Source: Plumapathes pennacea
Taxonomy: Eukaryota > Cnidaria > Anthozoa > Antipatharia > Myriopathidae
DNA length: 64,000 nt
Direction: 5' to 3'
Assembly (NCBI GenBank): GCA_964036295.1
Contig: OZ038471.1
Coordinates: 6,012,001 to 6,076,000 of the forward strand
Below are positions 12,495 to 24,581 of the stretch, piece after piece; within the stretch, counting starts at the first letter, position 1; every line of letters starts with the position of its first letter. The position numbers and the translations under genes are program-made. The notes below the pieces were generated by a model. The model worked only from the letters and a program-made list of their open reading frames with translations, was not told the DNA's origin and did no database searches.

Positions 12495-15145
12495 CATGAG
12501 TTAATATGGAAAATAAAGTGCATATCACCCTTAACAAGTAATATTACATTTCGTCCGTCGACGTAGGAATTAAACGAAGAATGTATCGTACGTAACCTAC
12601 GTAAAGGCTGATGCATGTTGATTATTTTGAACGCCGTAATCATGAATATATTGGCTGAAGTTTTAGCGTCAGAACTAAGGCCAGGGTCATGCAAACGCCG
12701 TACTTCACATGAGCCGAACTCTAATCCAATATTTAAGCTAATTTGCATTGAGTTCGGCTCAAGTGAAGTACTGCAAGCGAGGGACGAAAGGCACGCGGGG
12801 AAGGAAAGGAACGCAAGGCATGACGGGACTGACAGGAGTGAAAGGACAACAGGGAGTCAAGGGAGACAAAGGAGATCCAGGGCCGCAAGGAATTCCGGGA
12901 ATGAAAGGTGAACCAGGACAATCCATTTCTGTTCCCATGGTGATGGTGTCACCTGATTCAAAGACAGTGCTTCAGAATCAAACAGCTTTGTTCCAGTGCT
13001 CAGCCCAGGGCAACCCGCCACCAAATGTGACTTGGCACAAGGTGATAAACACCGGTTCAGTGATAAACACCGGAAGTAACGGCACTTTAGTGATCAGTAA
13101 CGCTCAACACCAGGACTCAGGTCAGTACAGGTGCACTGGTAAAAACATACTGGGACAAGTTCACAAGGACGTACAGCTGGTCGTACAAGGTGAGGCCGGA
13201 AATGCTCTCAATTAAATGTGAAAAGTCGGAAATGAGTCTTGACTGTAGAAACGGTTAGTCTTAGCGGTGTAGATCGATGAGGATTTCTTTAAAACAGACA
13301 GAAGACAGATATAAACTAAATCGTAGAAGGATCACTATCGACTTGCAGGTGGTGTATATCGAGTGAAAGTAAAAAATTCCCACACAAATTTAAACATGAA
13401 TTGGCGTGGTCTGTCTTAAAGAAAGCCAAATTTGAGTGTTACGTACAACCAGAGAATTTAATAACGTAAACTAATCGATTTAAAAAGACCTGATGATCGT
13501 AGGTATCACTCCGATAATAAATTAAATATCAGCTTATCGATTATGGATTAATAAAACAAGTGATGGGATTCATAAAAGTTAATAATTCAGGCACAGACAG
13601 ATTGAGTCCAGTATCGCGAGTGTTAGTTTTGGCGCAAAAACCAATCATGGACACTTGCAAAACTCTCTTAGTTTGTTCAACTGTTCGTTTCTCTGACTAC
13701 GTTTTTCGTTTCTATTTACTTTTAGTTCCTCCGCAATTTACAAATGCACCTGCACCAATAATTTCCCTCAGGAGTTGGTCCACAGCTTTTATCAACTGTG
13801 GTGTCTTTGGTGTGCCTAAACCAACGGTACTGTGGACCCGAGCTGGCTTTCCCCTTCCACTCGGACGCACCGTTCAACGAAATGGAGGACTCACCATCAC
13901 GAAATTACAGCTACACGATTCGGGAACATACACGTGCACAGCTACAAACAAACTTGGCGTAATTTGCACGTCTACAACGCTCATATTACGTCCAGGTAAA
14001 GTGGAGACTTATCGGTGAATAGTCTATTTTTCTTTCAAAAACGAAATTTGAATGCAAATTCAACACTGTCTATATGAATCCCTTCTTTACACCCTTCCGT
14101 ACAGCTTCCACTGACGCTGTATTTGCATGACTTGAAAAGAAAAAATGTCGCTCACGTCGGTTAACAGATCGGGTCATATTTTTAGTTTTTTTTTTAAAGA
14201 TCGCTAGCACCCTCTTATTAACATCTGTTATCAATTTCTTTCCCTCTTTCACTCATGCTTGCCTTTTTTCTTCTTCTTTTTTTATTTTTTTTTGCAGACG
14301 TTGGCCAATCATGTCAAGACATTGCAAGCAGAGGTGGACGAACCGACGGATCTTATGAGGCCAGTACGGGAGGAGCAATACTCCCAGTAAGTTACAAAGT
14401 GTACTTCTATATATTATAGCTGAAGCTCGCCACTAAAAGATTGTAAATTTAACAAAATATATGAACATTGTTTTTTTATGATAAGGTTTTCTGTGACATG
14501 ACAAGTGACAACAAAGGCTGGACTCTTGTGGCGCGTTTCTCCAATAACGACGCTAAAAACTGGATGAAGGACAACGGTGAATATTGGTACGATCGACAAT
14601 CTCCTGTCGGTCAAACTACAAACCCGACCCACAATGAAGACATGATCTCTCCGGCATTTTGGTCCGTAAAGGGAACAGAGTTCAAGATCACCCGCAGTGA
14701 TGACTCCAGCCACACAGCTCTGCTGCAAACCACAAGCAACTGTCTGTCCGGACACACATTCCGCTCTAAACTCACAAGTTATGGCGACTTTAGAAATGGC
14801 AAAGTGTGGGCCAAGATTAAGTGTCTTGGTAGCTGTGACGTGCAATATGGCGGACAATACAGCAGCATTGACGGATTTCAGCAGGCCCGGTGTGATGGCA
14901 ACATTCAGTCCAGAAACAAGATCGGCTTCTGGTGTAGCTGGGGTGGTGGTGATGGTGCAGTGATGATGATTGGTGGAGGAGGGAGCGGCTGCAGTCGTGC
15001 TGATCACGGGATTGGAGTCACAGAGACGGATCATGCAACTTTTGTTGATAAGGGTACCGGTGAAGTAGAGTTTGATTTTGGCTTTGATGGAGGCAAAGGC
15101 AATGAACCCAGTAGCTCCTACTCTCTCAACCTCTGGATTCGTTAG
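10975..15145 (+). CDS. Ficolin-like gene copy 1 (class A), exon 2 damaged
   Basis: Type II membrane collagen-Ig-fibrinogen-like protein. Exons: E1 10975-11203 (short Lys/Ser-rich tail, one hydrophobic helix around [17 protein letters not shown], then a heptad-like coil [16 protein letters not shown]); the surviving part of E2, about 12775-13189 (16 Gly-X-Y triplets, then Ig1 with FQCSAQGNPPP and DSGQYRC); E3 13726-13995 (Ig2, FINCGVFGVPKP and DSGTYTC); E4 14298-14386; E5 14486-15145 (fibrinogen-like domain from [12 protein letters not shown] to LNLWIR, TAG stop). E2 lacks about 218 nt of its 5' end, including its acceptor, and carries an inverted-repeat element at the break. It also has an in-frame 36-nt deletion. 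E2 is flanked by phase-1 introns on both sides, so skipping it would keep the frame. The copy may therefore be a pseudogene or may encode a collagen-less form. Confidence 0.7.
12437..12481. repeat. Poly-A tract in intron 1 of copy 1
   Basis: An almost uninterrupted A run of about 45 bases. It may be a retroelement tail or simple slippage. No element body was recognised upstream. The rest of the 11204-12700 intron holds nothing I can identify. Confidence 0.8.
12699..12772. mobile_element. Small foldback element at the exon 2 break of copy 1
   Basis: The arms CGTACTTCACATGAGCCGAA and TTCGGCTCAAGTGAAGTACT are reverse complements with a single mismatch, separated by a spacer of about 28 bp. A related foldback (core AAGCCGAACTCAATG) lies in copy 4 at about 32925-32985. 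The right arm ends one base or so before the surviving E2 coding sequence. Confidence 0.6.
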
Positions 15146-15339
15146 TTCAGAGTCATGTTCATTTAAAGTATCCGCACAAACTATGAAAAACATAAAAATA
15201 AAAATTTGTTGTCGACAGTAATAATGGGTTTAGTTGCTTTCAACTTCGTTAAGTGACCAGATGACTGTTTAGTTCTCAATACAGCACATTTTCTCTGAAA
15301 ATGACACGAGAAGTCAAGAAAAGTATGATATTGAATTTG

Positions 15340-15660
15340 GGGCAAAATTGCACATTGCATCCAGTAGCTCCCACTCTCTTAACTTTAGTTCGTAGCTCAG
15401 GTGCTTTTACAGTTTTACTGAGAATTAAGAAACAGATTCTCCCTATAAATTATAAAGAGACAGGATATAGGGTACTGGTGTGGCTGGCTGTATGACGGTC
15501 CAGATGATGATTGGTTGATGACGAAACAGCTGCAGCCGTGTTAAACACCGAGACGAAGGTGCACATCAAACAAAGGATAATTTTGGTTTGATGGAATAAA
15601 AAGCAATTCACCTAAAAGCTCCTTTTTCTCTCAGCCTCTTCTTTCGTTAGATCAGGTTCT
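15340..15660 (+). pseudogene. Decayed fibrinogen-like C-terminal tails downstream of copy 1
   Basis: Two remnants resemble the end of E5. One, near 15361-15400, reads CCAGTAGCTCCCACTCTCTT and then TTCGTAG. The other, near 15482-15650, keeps GACGGTCCAGATGATGATTG, a CTGCAGCCGTG block and a closing CTCTCAGCCT...TTCGTTAG. Frames are broken throughout. Confidence 0.55.
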
Positions 15661-15715
15661 TACCATTTTATAACGTCTCCCTCGCCGTACTAGTGAAACT
15701 TGCTGAAGATGACCA

Positions 15716-15955
15716 GGGCCCGGATTTTCGAAAGTCGATTAAGCTAATCCAGGATTAACGAAATTCTTTCACTCGACCTCTCTGCCAATAAACTGCTGGG
15801 TTTTGTTCGAAGATGGATTAGAAAGCTTGTTCCAGCTTAAAACGTATCAAGAAAGTCGTTGTAGACGAAACTTTCACGTTTTCAGGCTAAAAGACGACAA
15901 GAAAGTTTAGACTTAATCCAGGATTAGCCTAATCGTGCTTTGAAAAACCGGGCCC
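15716..15955. mobile_element. MITE with GGCCCGG termini
   Basis: The termini GGCCCGGATTTTCGAAAG and CTTTGAAAAACCGGGCC are inverted repeats. The flanks read GACCAG on the left and CCAGATG on the right, so the element splits a sequence that is intact (GACCAGATGTT or close) behind other copies, for example near 58776 and 48190. This suggests a CCAG target duplication. Non-coding. Confidence 0.7.
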
Positions 15956-17151
15956 AGATGTTTAGATCTCCATACCGTTCTCCGGATTAAAGTAGTAAAT
16001 GAAACAGCTTTTGATGAAGATGGCACAAGTGATAAAGTAAAGTGTGATTTAAAACAGCGGGTTAGCTTTATAATTTGTTTTGTAGATTACTTTTGTAAAA
16101 CTTTGCACCTAAAATTTTAAAATTCCTGTTTTTAAGCCGTTTGAAGTTTTTTTTACTACTACAGTAGGTTAGATTGTTTCATTTTGGAAGCGACTGTTCC
16201 TCTAGTTGCAAAGAGCCAATTGGCTCAAAGGCAACTCCAAACTAGCTTACAGTCAAGTTTGCAAGCGGCGAACTCATGTTTCTTCGCACAATCGATTAAT
16301 ATATTAACTGATTTACGAAAAACAGAATCCTGCCTCAAACTGCTTTCCGGCTTTGGGCCAAAGCGGCTTTTCACCTTACAAAAAACCCTAAATTAACCGT
16401 TCTGGGTTAATTGATAGTCCTACTGAGTCTGATGGAAGATATTTAGTTAAAGAACCATCGAAATATACCAAATAAACCAGTTTAGGTATGGGTTCTGCTA
16501 GCTGGGGAATTGTTGCTTTATAAACGCATCAAAATAAATTAAGTTGTGCTTGATTAAGGCCACAAGGTCTCCAGCTTTCTTCCTTTATGTATATCTTTAG
16601 TAAATAAAGTTGTTTGATTGGCTGTTTGTAATCATTTGATTGGTCGATTACAAGTAAATGTTATTCCCGGGCAGCGCGTGCTGAACGAAGTTGAAAACTT
16701 GATAATTCTGAAACACACACATTGAGTTTGAGCGGAGGCCGACAAAGCAGTTAACTGAATAACACGGTCGTCTTTGTCAGCTGTACAGTTGTCAATAATT
16801 TGTAGTCGCTTTTGGATGCACTGATACAAGGGGCTTCTACAAAAAGCCAGCCGCGCAGAAAAATAAGGGCTTGATAAACGGCTTTCTAAGAAGAAAAGCA
16901 AAGTCGCTCAGGGATCAGGGTCACGTTTGCATCACTCAACTTTGTGATCTTCTCAACAAAACGCAAAAAAAGGAGCACTTAAAATCTTCTGAATTTGTGT
17001 GTAACAGTGTTCTGCTTGGCCTGAGCACTGACAGTGCGGCAAGGCATTGTACAGAACGCGAATCATTGACAACAACAACAACAACAACAAAATCAACTAA
17101 AGCCTGACCCTTGCTTAACAATTTTGAATCAAAGTAAATAAACAGACTTAC

Positions 17152-17212
17152 CGGACAATGTCGTCCACTTGTTCTTTGCTTGAGAGCTTCATCAACATCG
17201 TGCATCGTACAC
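17152..17212 (-). ncRNA. Antisense micro-exon, 61 nt, spacer type S1
   Basis: On the minus strand a consensus acceptor (TTATTTTAACAG) and a consensus donor (GTAAGTCT) bracket 61 nt beginning GTGTACGATGCACG. The same arrangement, also 61 nt, occurs at 35299-35359. It could be an exon of an antisense RNA or a relic. Two of the three frames are open but give no recognisable protein. Confidence 0.35.
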
Positions 17213-18120
17213 CTGTTAAAATAAGGAGACCACTTAGCGCCAGGATAAACGATCACTACTGACTATCACAAAGGTTTTGCGACTATAAAGTAAGTCAAAC
17301 ACAGAGTTATTGTTTTTGAGTAGTTTACAAGTGACCCGTGTTGTGTCACTCATGTCCAGCAACTGAATAATAACAAACGCTATCAGATCCAATGTGTTGC
17401 CCGCTTGCGTTTCGTGGGCAAACAAGATAGAAAAAAGTGCACACACTGCATATTGAGAAAATCACGAGACGTTATCTGTGCAGTGAATGGAAGGACCCAC
17501 CCCTCCCCCACAAGCTTTTTATTCGAACATGACAATATAAGAGCCAGTTCTCCAAGGTCAACTTTAGTACACGCCTCCTGTGAATAAAAATATATTCTCA
17601 AAATACGACACAAATATACTATGCTTGCGAGGTTAACATTTTGACCTAGAATTGACAAAAACAGGAAGTCTGATTGCTTTCCCTTTACTTCATGTGGCGC
17701 CACGAGTTACATGGATACCTCGTCAGACACGTGGTCCTCACTCAGTGAATATCCTTGTGATAAGTAACGAAAAGTCATCCAGTTAACTCGAATAACTTGA
17801 ATATATGATGAATAAAATTAATAAATTCCAGCATCCTTTTCTTTACCGATCCAGCCAAAAAGAAAACAGACTTGTCGATAAGCAAAGTGATCACATGTTC
17901 GGTTGAAGGATGACTTGTCTAGCTTCAATAACAACAGACTCTAAGAATAGATATTTTTTTCATTTTTCACTACGTGATATGCGTTGACAGCATGCTTTGA
18001 GGAGTTCAATAACACAAGAAATACAAGAAATTCGCTTATTGCGCGCCATATGGTCCAAAAATATCTTTCATGCATATTACGTACTATTTAATAGTGACCG
18101 TATCGATAAACTTTACATAT

Positions 18121-18385
18121 TTCAATGTTTATTTATTCAGCGGATTCATTCATAAAACACTGTCAATCATACAAAACTCGGTTGATAACTAAACATTGTC
18201 GATGAACAAACCTCTGTCTAAGAAACAAAACTCTATCGATGACACAAAACTCGATCGATGGCACAGAACTTGATCGATGACACAAAACTTGATAGGTGGC
18301 ACAAAACTCGATCGATGACACACGACCGAGTTTTGTACAATTGACAGTGTTTTATGAATAACTCCGCCGAATAAATAAACATTGA
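18121..18385. mobile_element. Foldback element with internal tandem repeats
   Basis: The left arm (TTCAATGTTTATTTATTCAG then CGGATTCATTCATAAAACAC) is the reverse complement of the right arm (GTGTTTTATGAATAACTCCG then CCGAATAAATAAACATTGAA). Between the arms are about five units of roughly 20 bp resembling TGACACAAAACTCGATCGA. Non-coding. Confidence 0.75.
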
Positions 18386-18579
18386 AGTATGAAATGTTTA
18401 CGTAGCATGAGATAAGGTTATTTTTGGCCCATTTGGCACGCCATATTCGCTTTGCGGAAGTAGAAGATCGCTGGGTTGAAAAAAAAAAAAAAATCCCTAG
18501 AAGAGAACGATGTTAGTTTCTGAGGATAAACACTCGAGAGGGAACTGTAGCGAGATACGTTACGAGAAAAAATGTCAAG

Positions 18580-18713
18580 TAATGGGTAGTCCCCTTTCCT
18601 CCCCTCAGCAGGTTTAAAAACACGAGAAGCTATTAAATTTTGTCGTTGTCGCTGAAGGAAGTAGATTCCAAGCTGGACAGGTTTCAGCACATCACACTCG
18701 CTAGGAAGACAAC
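18580..18713 (+). promoter_or_regulatory. Putative promoter/5' UTR, flank class 2 (copy 2)
   Basis: Contains AATGGGTAGTCCCCTTTCCT, a short A/T-rich stretch (GAAGCTATTAAATTTTG) and GCTGAAGGAAGTAGATTCCA, shared with the flanks of copies 3, 4, 5 and 7. The GGAGGGTCACCTACGCAGG part present in those copies is shortened here. Confidence 0.35.
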
Positions 18714-18957
18714 ATGGTGACAAACGGCGGCAAGATGGGGGAGAAATCTTCGTCAAAAGCCAACACTGTTTTATCTTTTCTGTCGATTATTTTGTGCGCT
18801 TTTATGGTAGTGCGGGTGGAGGTACTCAGCCACAGTTTGATCCGAACCAACAGTCGAGTTGACGACTTCGATCAACGACTGCAGACGCTGGAGAATGTCG
18901 GTACAGATATCGAGAAGAGCAACACGAACGAAATTCATTCAACTGGTGAGTAAAAAA

Positions 18958-18988
<31 letters not shown>

Positions 18989-21900
18989 CAAAAAAATTAT
19001 TACCACATATGATAGCATTAGATATAGCATTAGAGTTTGGTGACATTTCCAGATTGTCGAGCTCGCCTTTTGCAGTGGAAGGCTTAAAGTCTAAACATTA
19101 GTTTAAACTATTTATGTTTAAGATGCTCTCTTGAGTAAGGTGGACCTGAACATGAAGCTCTGGCTCTATTTTTCTTTTCTTTTACAAGTTGATGCCACAA
19201 TTCTATATTCTGAAATGTAAGAAGTATGCAGTCGAACGAAACACTTTGAGGTGCAGCATTATCATACAACTCTTCCAAGTAAACTGATAAGCTAATCTCA
19301 TGAAACGTGGAGCCTGATCAGTGATATCAATCTTACAAGATCATGGTGTAAACAATGTTTTTTTCTATAAGGGGTAAATCAGATACTTTACGGTTTATAG
19401 CTTCAATTATCGTAAGGTCACTTAATTAACTTCCTGTTATCAATTTCCGACGGCACAAAAAAACGGAAGACCGGATGTTTGAGAATATTTCAGTGTCATA
19501 GTTTTTTTTCCAGTTCACCCAATTAACAGAAGAATTTCGTGTTACTCTAGCTATTGTAAACTTTCTGTTTTACACAACAACCTCAAACGGTTCTTTGCAA
19601 TATGTTAGAAATAAAAAAGTTGCTCTGAAGCATAACTCTGACATCTCACAAGCTAAATAAAATAAATTCGTTTCAGTCCATCAACAAGGTGCCGAATTGA
19701 CTGAACCATTGAAGAGAGAACATCTCTTTTACTCAACAACAAACTTGACTTCTGATTTATTGTATTTTTTTGTCATGAAGAATACCCACCTGAAAAACCT
19801 GCAAAAGTGTGATAAATGCTGTGATAAGGGAGTTTCGAACTAATGTCCTTATCGCACGAGGCCTGATGTCAACTTCCGCAAGCATGGATACTTGGCTCAA
19901 TTACGTATGGAATGACATAAAGAGATTAAATTCAAGAACAGTTGTACAGTCAAGGTAGATCTACATTTTACCATACAATAAGCCAGACAAAATACCCGAG
20001 CTTTACAGTGAACAATAACTAGCTGGATATGTTTTATTCTAAACATAATTTACTCATAATCATCAAGTTGAAACCACTGGTTTGAAACCTAGCCAATCAA
20101 TTAATAAAGATTCCGGTCCACAGAATACAAGAACAGACCTCTCCGTAGACAAACTCGAAACGCAGCTTCAGCTTCACTAACCATCCAACAAGTCAGAGCA
20201 GAAATCACTAAACAAGTCAACAATGTTTGCAATCAAAAAAGTCAAACGTGTAAAGCAGGTTCTCCAGGCCCACCAGGACCCAAGGGGGCGCTGGGATATC
20301 CAGGATACAAAGGAGAAAAAGGAAACCCAGGGAAACTGGGGTCTCAAGGTCCAACGGGGAAACAAGGACACCCTGGCACTCCAGGGACAAGAGGCAAACA
20401 AGGACCTGTTGGAATAAAGGGCGACACAGGAGATGCAGGCCCCGTGGGTCCTGTCGGGCCGAAAGGAGACCGGGGAAATGTTGGTCCACGAGGTGCGATG
20501 GGACCGCCAGGAATGCCGGGAGGTAAAGGACAGCCTGGACCTCGTGGGATGCCGGGATCAAAAGGAGATTCATCCATTGAAATTGAAGTGAAGATATTCC
20601 CAAAAACCCTGTCAATAGAAGTGAACCGAACAGCAGAGTTCTACTGTTGGGTGAATGGGCTGATGACATCGTTGATAACATGGAAGAAGCTAGGTGGAGC
20701 GTTGACGTCAAACACAGCGGTCAGTGGAGGTAGTTTGAAGATCAACCGAGTACAAAGGCGAGACTCGGGATGGTTCATGTGTAAAGTGCAAACTCCATCC
20801 GGGATACTGCAGACTGTGGCCACTCTTACCATATTAGGTAAACTGTCTTGTCAGTCCAATTCAAACTCCATTATAGATGCACAAACATAGGTCTGTAAGG
20901 CGAACAAGATTCTATTTTGCAAGTGAAGTGTTGGCAAATCACACTAAACTACAATAGGTTACAAAAATTGTAACATAAGCACATCTAATAACTACTTGAA
21001 CATGATACACAAGCCCGATAATCTGGATATCGAAAACCGCATGCTTCACACACGAACCATGCAAGTACTAATACTCAAAACAATCATTTCCGCCTTGCGC
21101 TAAGAGTTTATTCAGTGACCAATTCGTGTAGTTTCTTTTTTTGAATGTATGGTTTGGAGTATAGCTGCTAGTAAATTGTATCTATGCCACGTTTTGAACA
21201 CCATGATTTTCAACCGATAGACAACTTTCCATTGTCTTGCATGCATATCCGTTATCATCTGAAGTACTCCATTATACTGCAGTAACAGATACAATACATT
21301 AATTTGCAGAACCTCCCCGTTTTATATCAAAGCCGGTTTCTCATATAGCTGTTATCGGACCCAAAGTGAAGCTTTGCTGCACTGTTGAGGGTTCTCCGAC
21401 TCCTACTGTAGAGTGGTCCAAGGTTGATGGTACACTGCCCGCCGTGCCTCTTAATGCTTATGATGGATGTCTGACAGTCTTGAATTTTCGTGACCAGGAC
21501 CAAGGAGATTACATGTGCAGGGCTGCAAACGGACTTGGATTTGTTCAAGGAACCACGAAACTACTTCAAGGAAGTAAATATTACGTTTGACCTATGACCA
21601 AGCACGCATTTTGATAGGCCCCACTACTATTACTCAAATATGTCATTTGGGATCCCGTATACGTCTGTCCAACTGCTCAAGTAACTGATTTGATGTTGTC
21701 TTTTTCACCGATTACAGCTCCATGCGACAAACACCGAAAAATCCACGGAAGCGACGGGATTTATTCATTCTCCATAAAGGGCAACATCCAGTATGAAGTA
21801 AGAATAAGGAAGGCAAATGACTCCTATCATGCAACAAACTATTCTACAATCACGAACAATGTTGGGACAATTAAAGTGCCTCCCTCGCGTCAGTGGCATA

Positions 21901-22823
21901 ATCCCCCCCCCCCCCCCCCCCCTCTTTCCCATTATTTCATTGTTAGCTGTTAGAAAGCGATAAACCAATTCAAGACATATTGTTTGCACGTTGCCAAGCA
22001 TGTTATCAACATTGCGCGGAGGGTTTGCAACGATTTCTGTAGGCCAAGCCCTTACATATAGAAACAATACCCTCAGCCATTCTACCTCCCTAATAAGACA
22101 GCAGATAATAGGGTTATAGAAACTTTTAAGGTACACTTTGTTTTCTTCTGACTTTTTCAGGTTTTTTGTGACATGACAAGCGACAACAAAGGCTGGACTC
22201 TTGTAGCGCGATTCTCCAACAACGACGCTAAAAACTGGATGAAGAACAACGGTGAATATTGGTACGATCGACAATCTCCTGTCGGTCAAACTACAAATCC
22301 AACCCACAATGCAGACATGATCTCTCCAGCGTTTTGGTCCGTGAAGGGAACAGAGTTCAAGATCACCCGCAGTGATGACTCCAGCCACACAGCTCTGCTG
22401 CAAACCACAGGCAACTGTTTGTCTGGACACACATTCCGCTCTAAACTCACCAGTTATGGCGACTTTAGAAATGGCAAAGTGTGGGCCAGTAACAAGTGTT
22501 TAGGTAGCTGTGACGTGCAATATGGCGGACAATACAGCAGTACTGACGGATTTCAGCAGGCCCAGTGTGATGGCAACATTCAGTCCAGGAACAAGATCGG
22601 CTTCTGGTGTGACTACGGCCATGGTGACGGTGCAGTGATGATGATTGGTGGAGGAGGGAGCGGCTGCAGTCGTGCTGATCACGGGGTTGGGGTCACAGAG
22701 ACTAATGAAGCATCTTTTGTTGAAAGGGGCAGTAGTGGTCAGGTAGAGTATGATTTTGGTTTTGAAGCAAAGACGAACTCTCCACCGAGTAGTTCCTATT
22801 CTCTCAACCTCTGGGTTCGTTAG
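18714..22823 (+). CDS. Ficolin-like gene copy 2 (class B), intact, 650 aa
   Basis: Predicted type II membrane lectin. Exons: E1 18714-18945 (tail, single helix, coiled coil); E2 20124-20837 ([20 protein letters not shown] linker, CNQ/C pair, 35 uninterrupted Gly-X-Y triplets, Ig1 with AEFYCWVNG and DSGWFMC); E3 21310-21573 (Ig2, [13 protein letters not shown] and GDYMC); E4 21718-21797; E5 22161-22823 ([12 protein letters not shown] to LNLWVR). The sum is 1953 nt with correct phases (1,1,1,0). The E1 flank and sequence are of the type found with class A bodies, so this copy pairs a class A-like 5' end with a class B body. The variable stretches of E5 read CDYGHGDG and [20 protein letters not shown]. 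Membrane display of a fibrinogen-like recognition domain is inferred from architecture; the ligand is unknown. Confidence 0.85.
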
Positions 22824-24580
22824 TTCGGGTTCCTTAACCCTTTAACTCTTGAGTCGTGTTAGGCAAATTCTTCGCACAAACTCTTAAGAAAAAAAAAATG
22901 CTGTTGACACGCCAACTGAGCCAGTGACCAAATGTTCTCCATACTGTTTTCCGGAAGCATATTTTGTTTAAAATGGCACGAATAGTCAAGTTGATATAAT
23001 CTTGAATTTGGTATACAGTACCAGTACTGTACCAGTGACCGGATATTAAGTTCTTCGTGCCGTTCACAGCATTGGAGTTACTGAATAATCATTTATTGAC
23101 GCGAGTCAGTGACAGTTCAGTAGAATAAACCACACCACTTGATGACGTCACGATTGATCTGCTAATAGGAATTCTTTCCGATGATTAATGTGGCCAAATT
23201 GGCCCCAAAGCGCCTCGAAAATCATCACAAGCGGCCAGTTAAGGACTCTTTCTGTTGTTAGACCGATTTTGATCGAACTCCCTTGGAACAAGCTCGAACT
23301 GTCCGTTTTAAACAGTTGTCTTAAAGAGGACCGCTCCTACCATGCAGGTGTCCGTCTTAAAGGGGTGTCCGTCAAGAGGGAGTTCACTGTAATAATACAT
23401 GTTACATACCACTGCTGGTTCCAAATTAATTTTAGATGTTTTTCAAAAGTTTTGTAACATTATACAACAAGAATCATAATCAGTGAGAGCCAACTAAACG
23501 AGATAGACATACTTACCACATGAGTGCCGCGCACTTGTTCTTGCCTAAAAGATTGCTGCACCTGTTAAAATAAAGGGAAACATTGAGACTGCGGCTGAGC
23601 ACCACTATTGATAGGCTCAATTTACGCCGTTCTCTCTAGTGGGGGTGAGCGCGGGCTCACTTTCCAGAGGCAGCGGCTGGTAATCGAGCCTACAGTATTG
23701 ACTGATTATAAATATTCTTGTTAACATAACCAAGTATGAAACCAATATTCAAGTTTGTCATTCATTTTTTTCTACTGTAACCTGGCCTGAACTGACGTGC
23801 AGTGTGCAGGGGCAGACGAGCAGAAAGACCAAACGTCAACTAATCGTGTGCTACTTTCCATTTCTTATTTCTTTGTTTATATATCTAGCTGATATTTTTA
23901 ATCTCCGGCCCTAGGGCGTATGTTAAACTGCTTCTAGAAACTGTACGATTATTACTATGGCTATTTGTTTATATTAGTAAGAATAAATGCTGAGTTATAT
24001 AATTCGTGACAACTTATTTCTTTGTTTATTATTATGTCTAACTGTGGGTGTATGTTGTTATCAATATTGATATTTTGTTCTATTAAAATAAAAATAATTG
24101 TGGTTACATAACTTGAGATAAGGGTGGAGAAAAAAAAACGCCGTTGAGCCGGAAGGATCGGGGTCCCATACACCGAGTCTTGTAAAATATCTTCAGTGGA
24201 TCGCTTTAATCGAAAGCCTTCGCTTGAAATAGAGTACTTACTTTGCCTTTCTGGTCTGGGATGAAGTGCGATTGATTAAAAAAAAAAGAACAACAAATTA
24301 TGCCACTAATATGGCGAGATGAACTGCAAAAAGGTTTCCTGCTGAAGGGTGACTTGCTAAGTTTCAATAACAACTTGACTATGAGATATTTTTCAACTTT
24401 TCACTACGTGATATGCTTTGACAGCAGCTTATGTGGAGTTCAATAATACAAGAAATACAAGAAATTCGCTGTGCAGAAGAAAGCAGATCGCTAAGTTGAA
24501 AAAACATCGCTAGAAGAAAACGATCTAAGTTTCTGAGAATAAACACTGGAGAGGAAACTGTAACGAGAAAAAAGTCAAAT
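22824..24580. other. Spacer between copies 2 and 3
   Basis: Contains a decayed tail relic near 22970-23030, a minus-strand micro-exon (23517-23561) and sequence shared with the spacer before copy 6 (from TTTCAAAAGTT near 23442 onward; compare 42060). No gene was recognised. Confidence 0.55.
23517..23561 (-). ncRNA. Antisense micro-exon, 45 nt, spacer type S2
   Basis: Acceptor TTATTTTAACAG, then 45 nt starting GTGCAGCAATC, then donor GTAAGTAT on the minus strand. A diverged 55-nt counterpart lies at 42138-42192. The length difference is not a multiple of three, which argues against a conserved coding role. Confidence 0.35.
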
Positions 24581-24581
24581 A

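Larger units (their letters stand above)
15146..18580. other. Spacer between copies 1 and 2
   Basis: Holds the decayed C-terminal tails, the 240-bp MITE, an (AAC)n run near 17070, a minus-strand micro-exon (17152-17212) and the 18.1-kb foldback. About 17270-17960 is homologous to the spacers before copies 5 and 7. No intact gene was seen. Confidence 0.6.

Noticed and set aside
18281..18330. Possible CRISPR-like array in the TCGATCGA repeats
   Set aside because: Units are contiguous and diverged without unique spacers. They lie inside a eukaryotic foldback element among spliced genes.
20223..20417. Second plus-strand frame through the class B collagen exon ([12 protein letters not shown]...)
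   Set aside because: Out of frame with the flanking Ig1 and linker. It is open only because of biased codon composition.
20344..20577. Proline/glycine-rich minus-strand frames opposite the collagen exons
   Set aside because: The complement of Gly-X-Y codons naturally yields Pro/Gly-rich open frames. The real reading frame is on the plus strand with Ig domains and proper splice sites.
21765..22430. Long open frames on the minus strand across the fibrinogen-like exons, recurring in every copy with similar sequence
   Set aside because: They are the antisense shadow of a conserved coding exon. Their similarity between copies follows from E5 conservation; they lack consistent starts and splice context.
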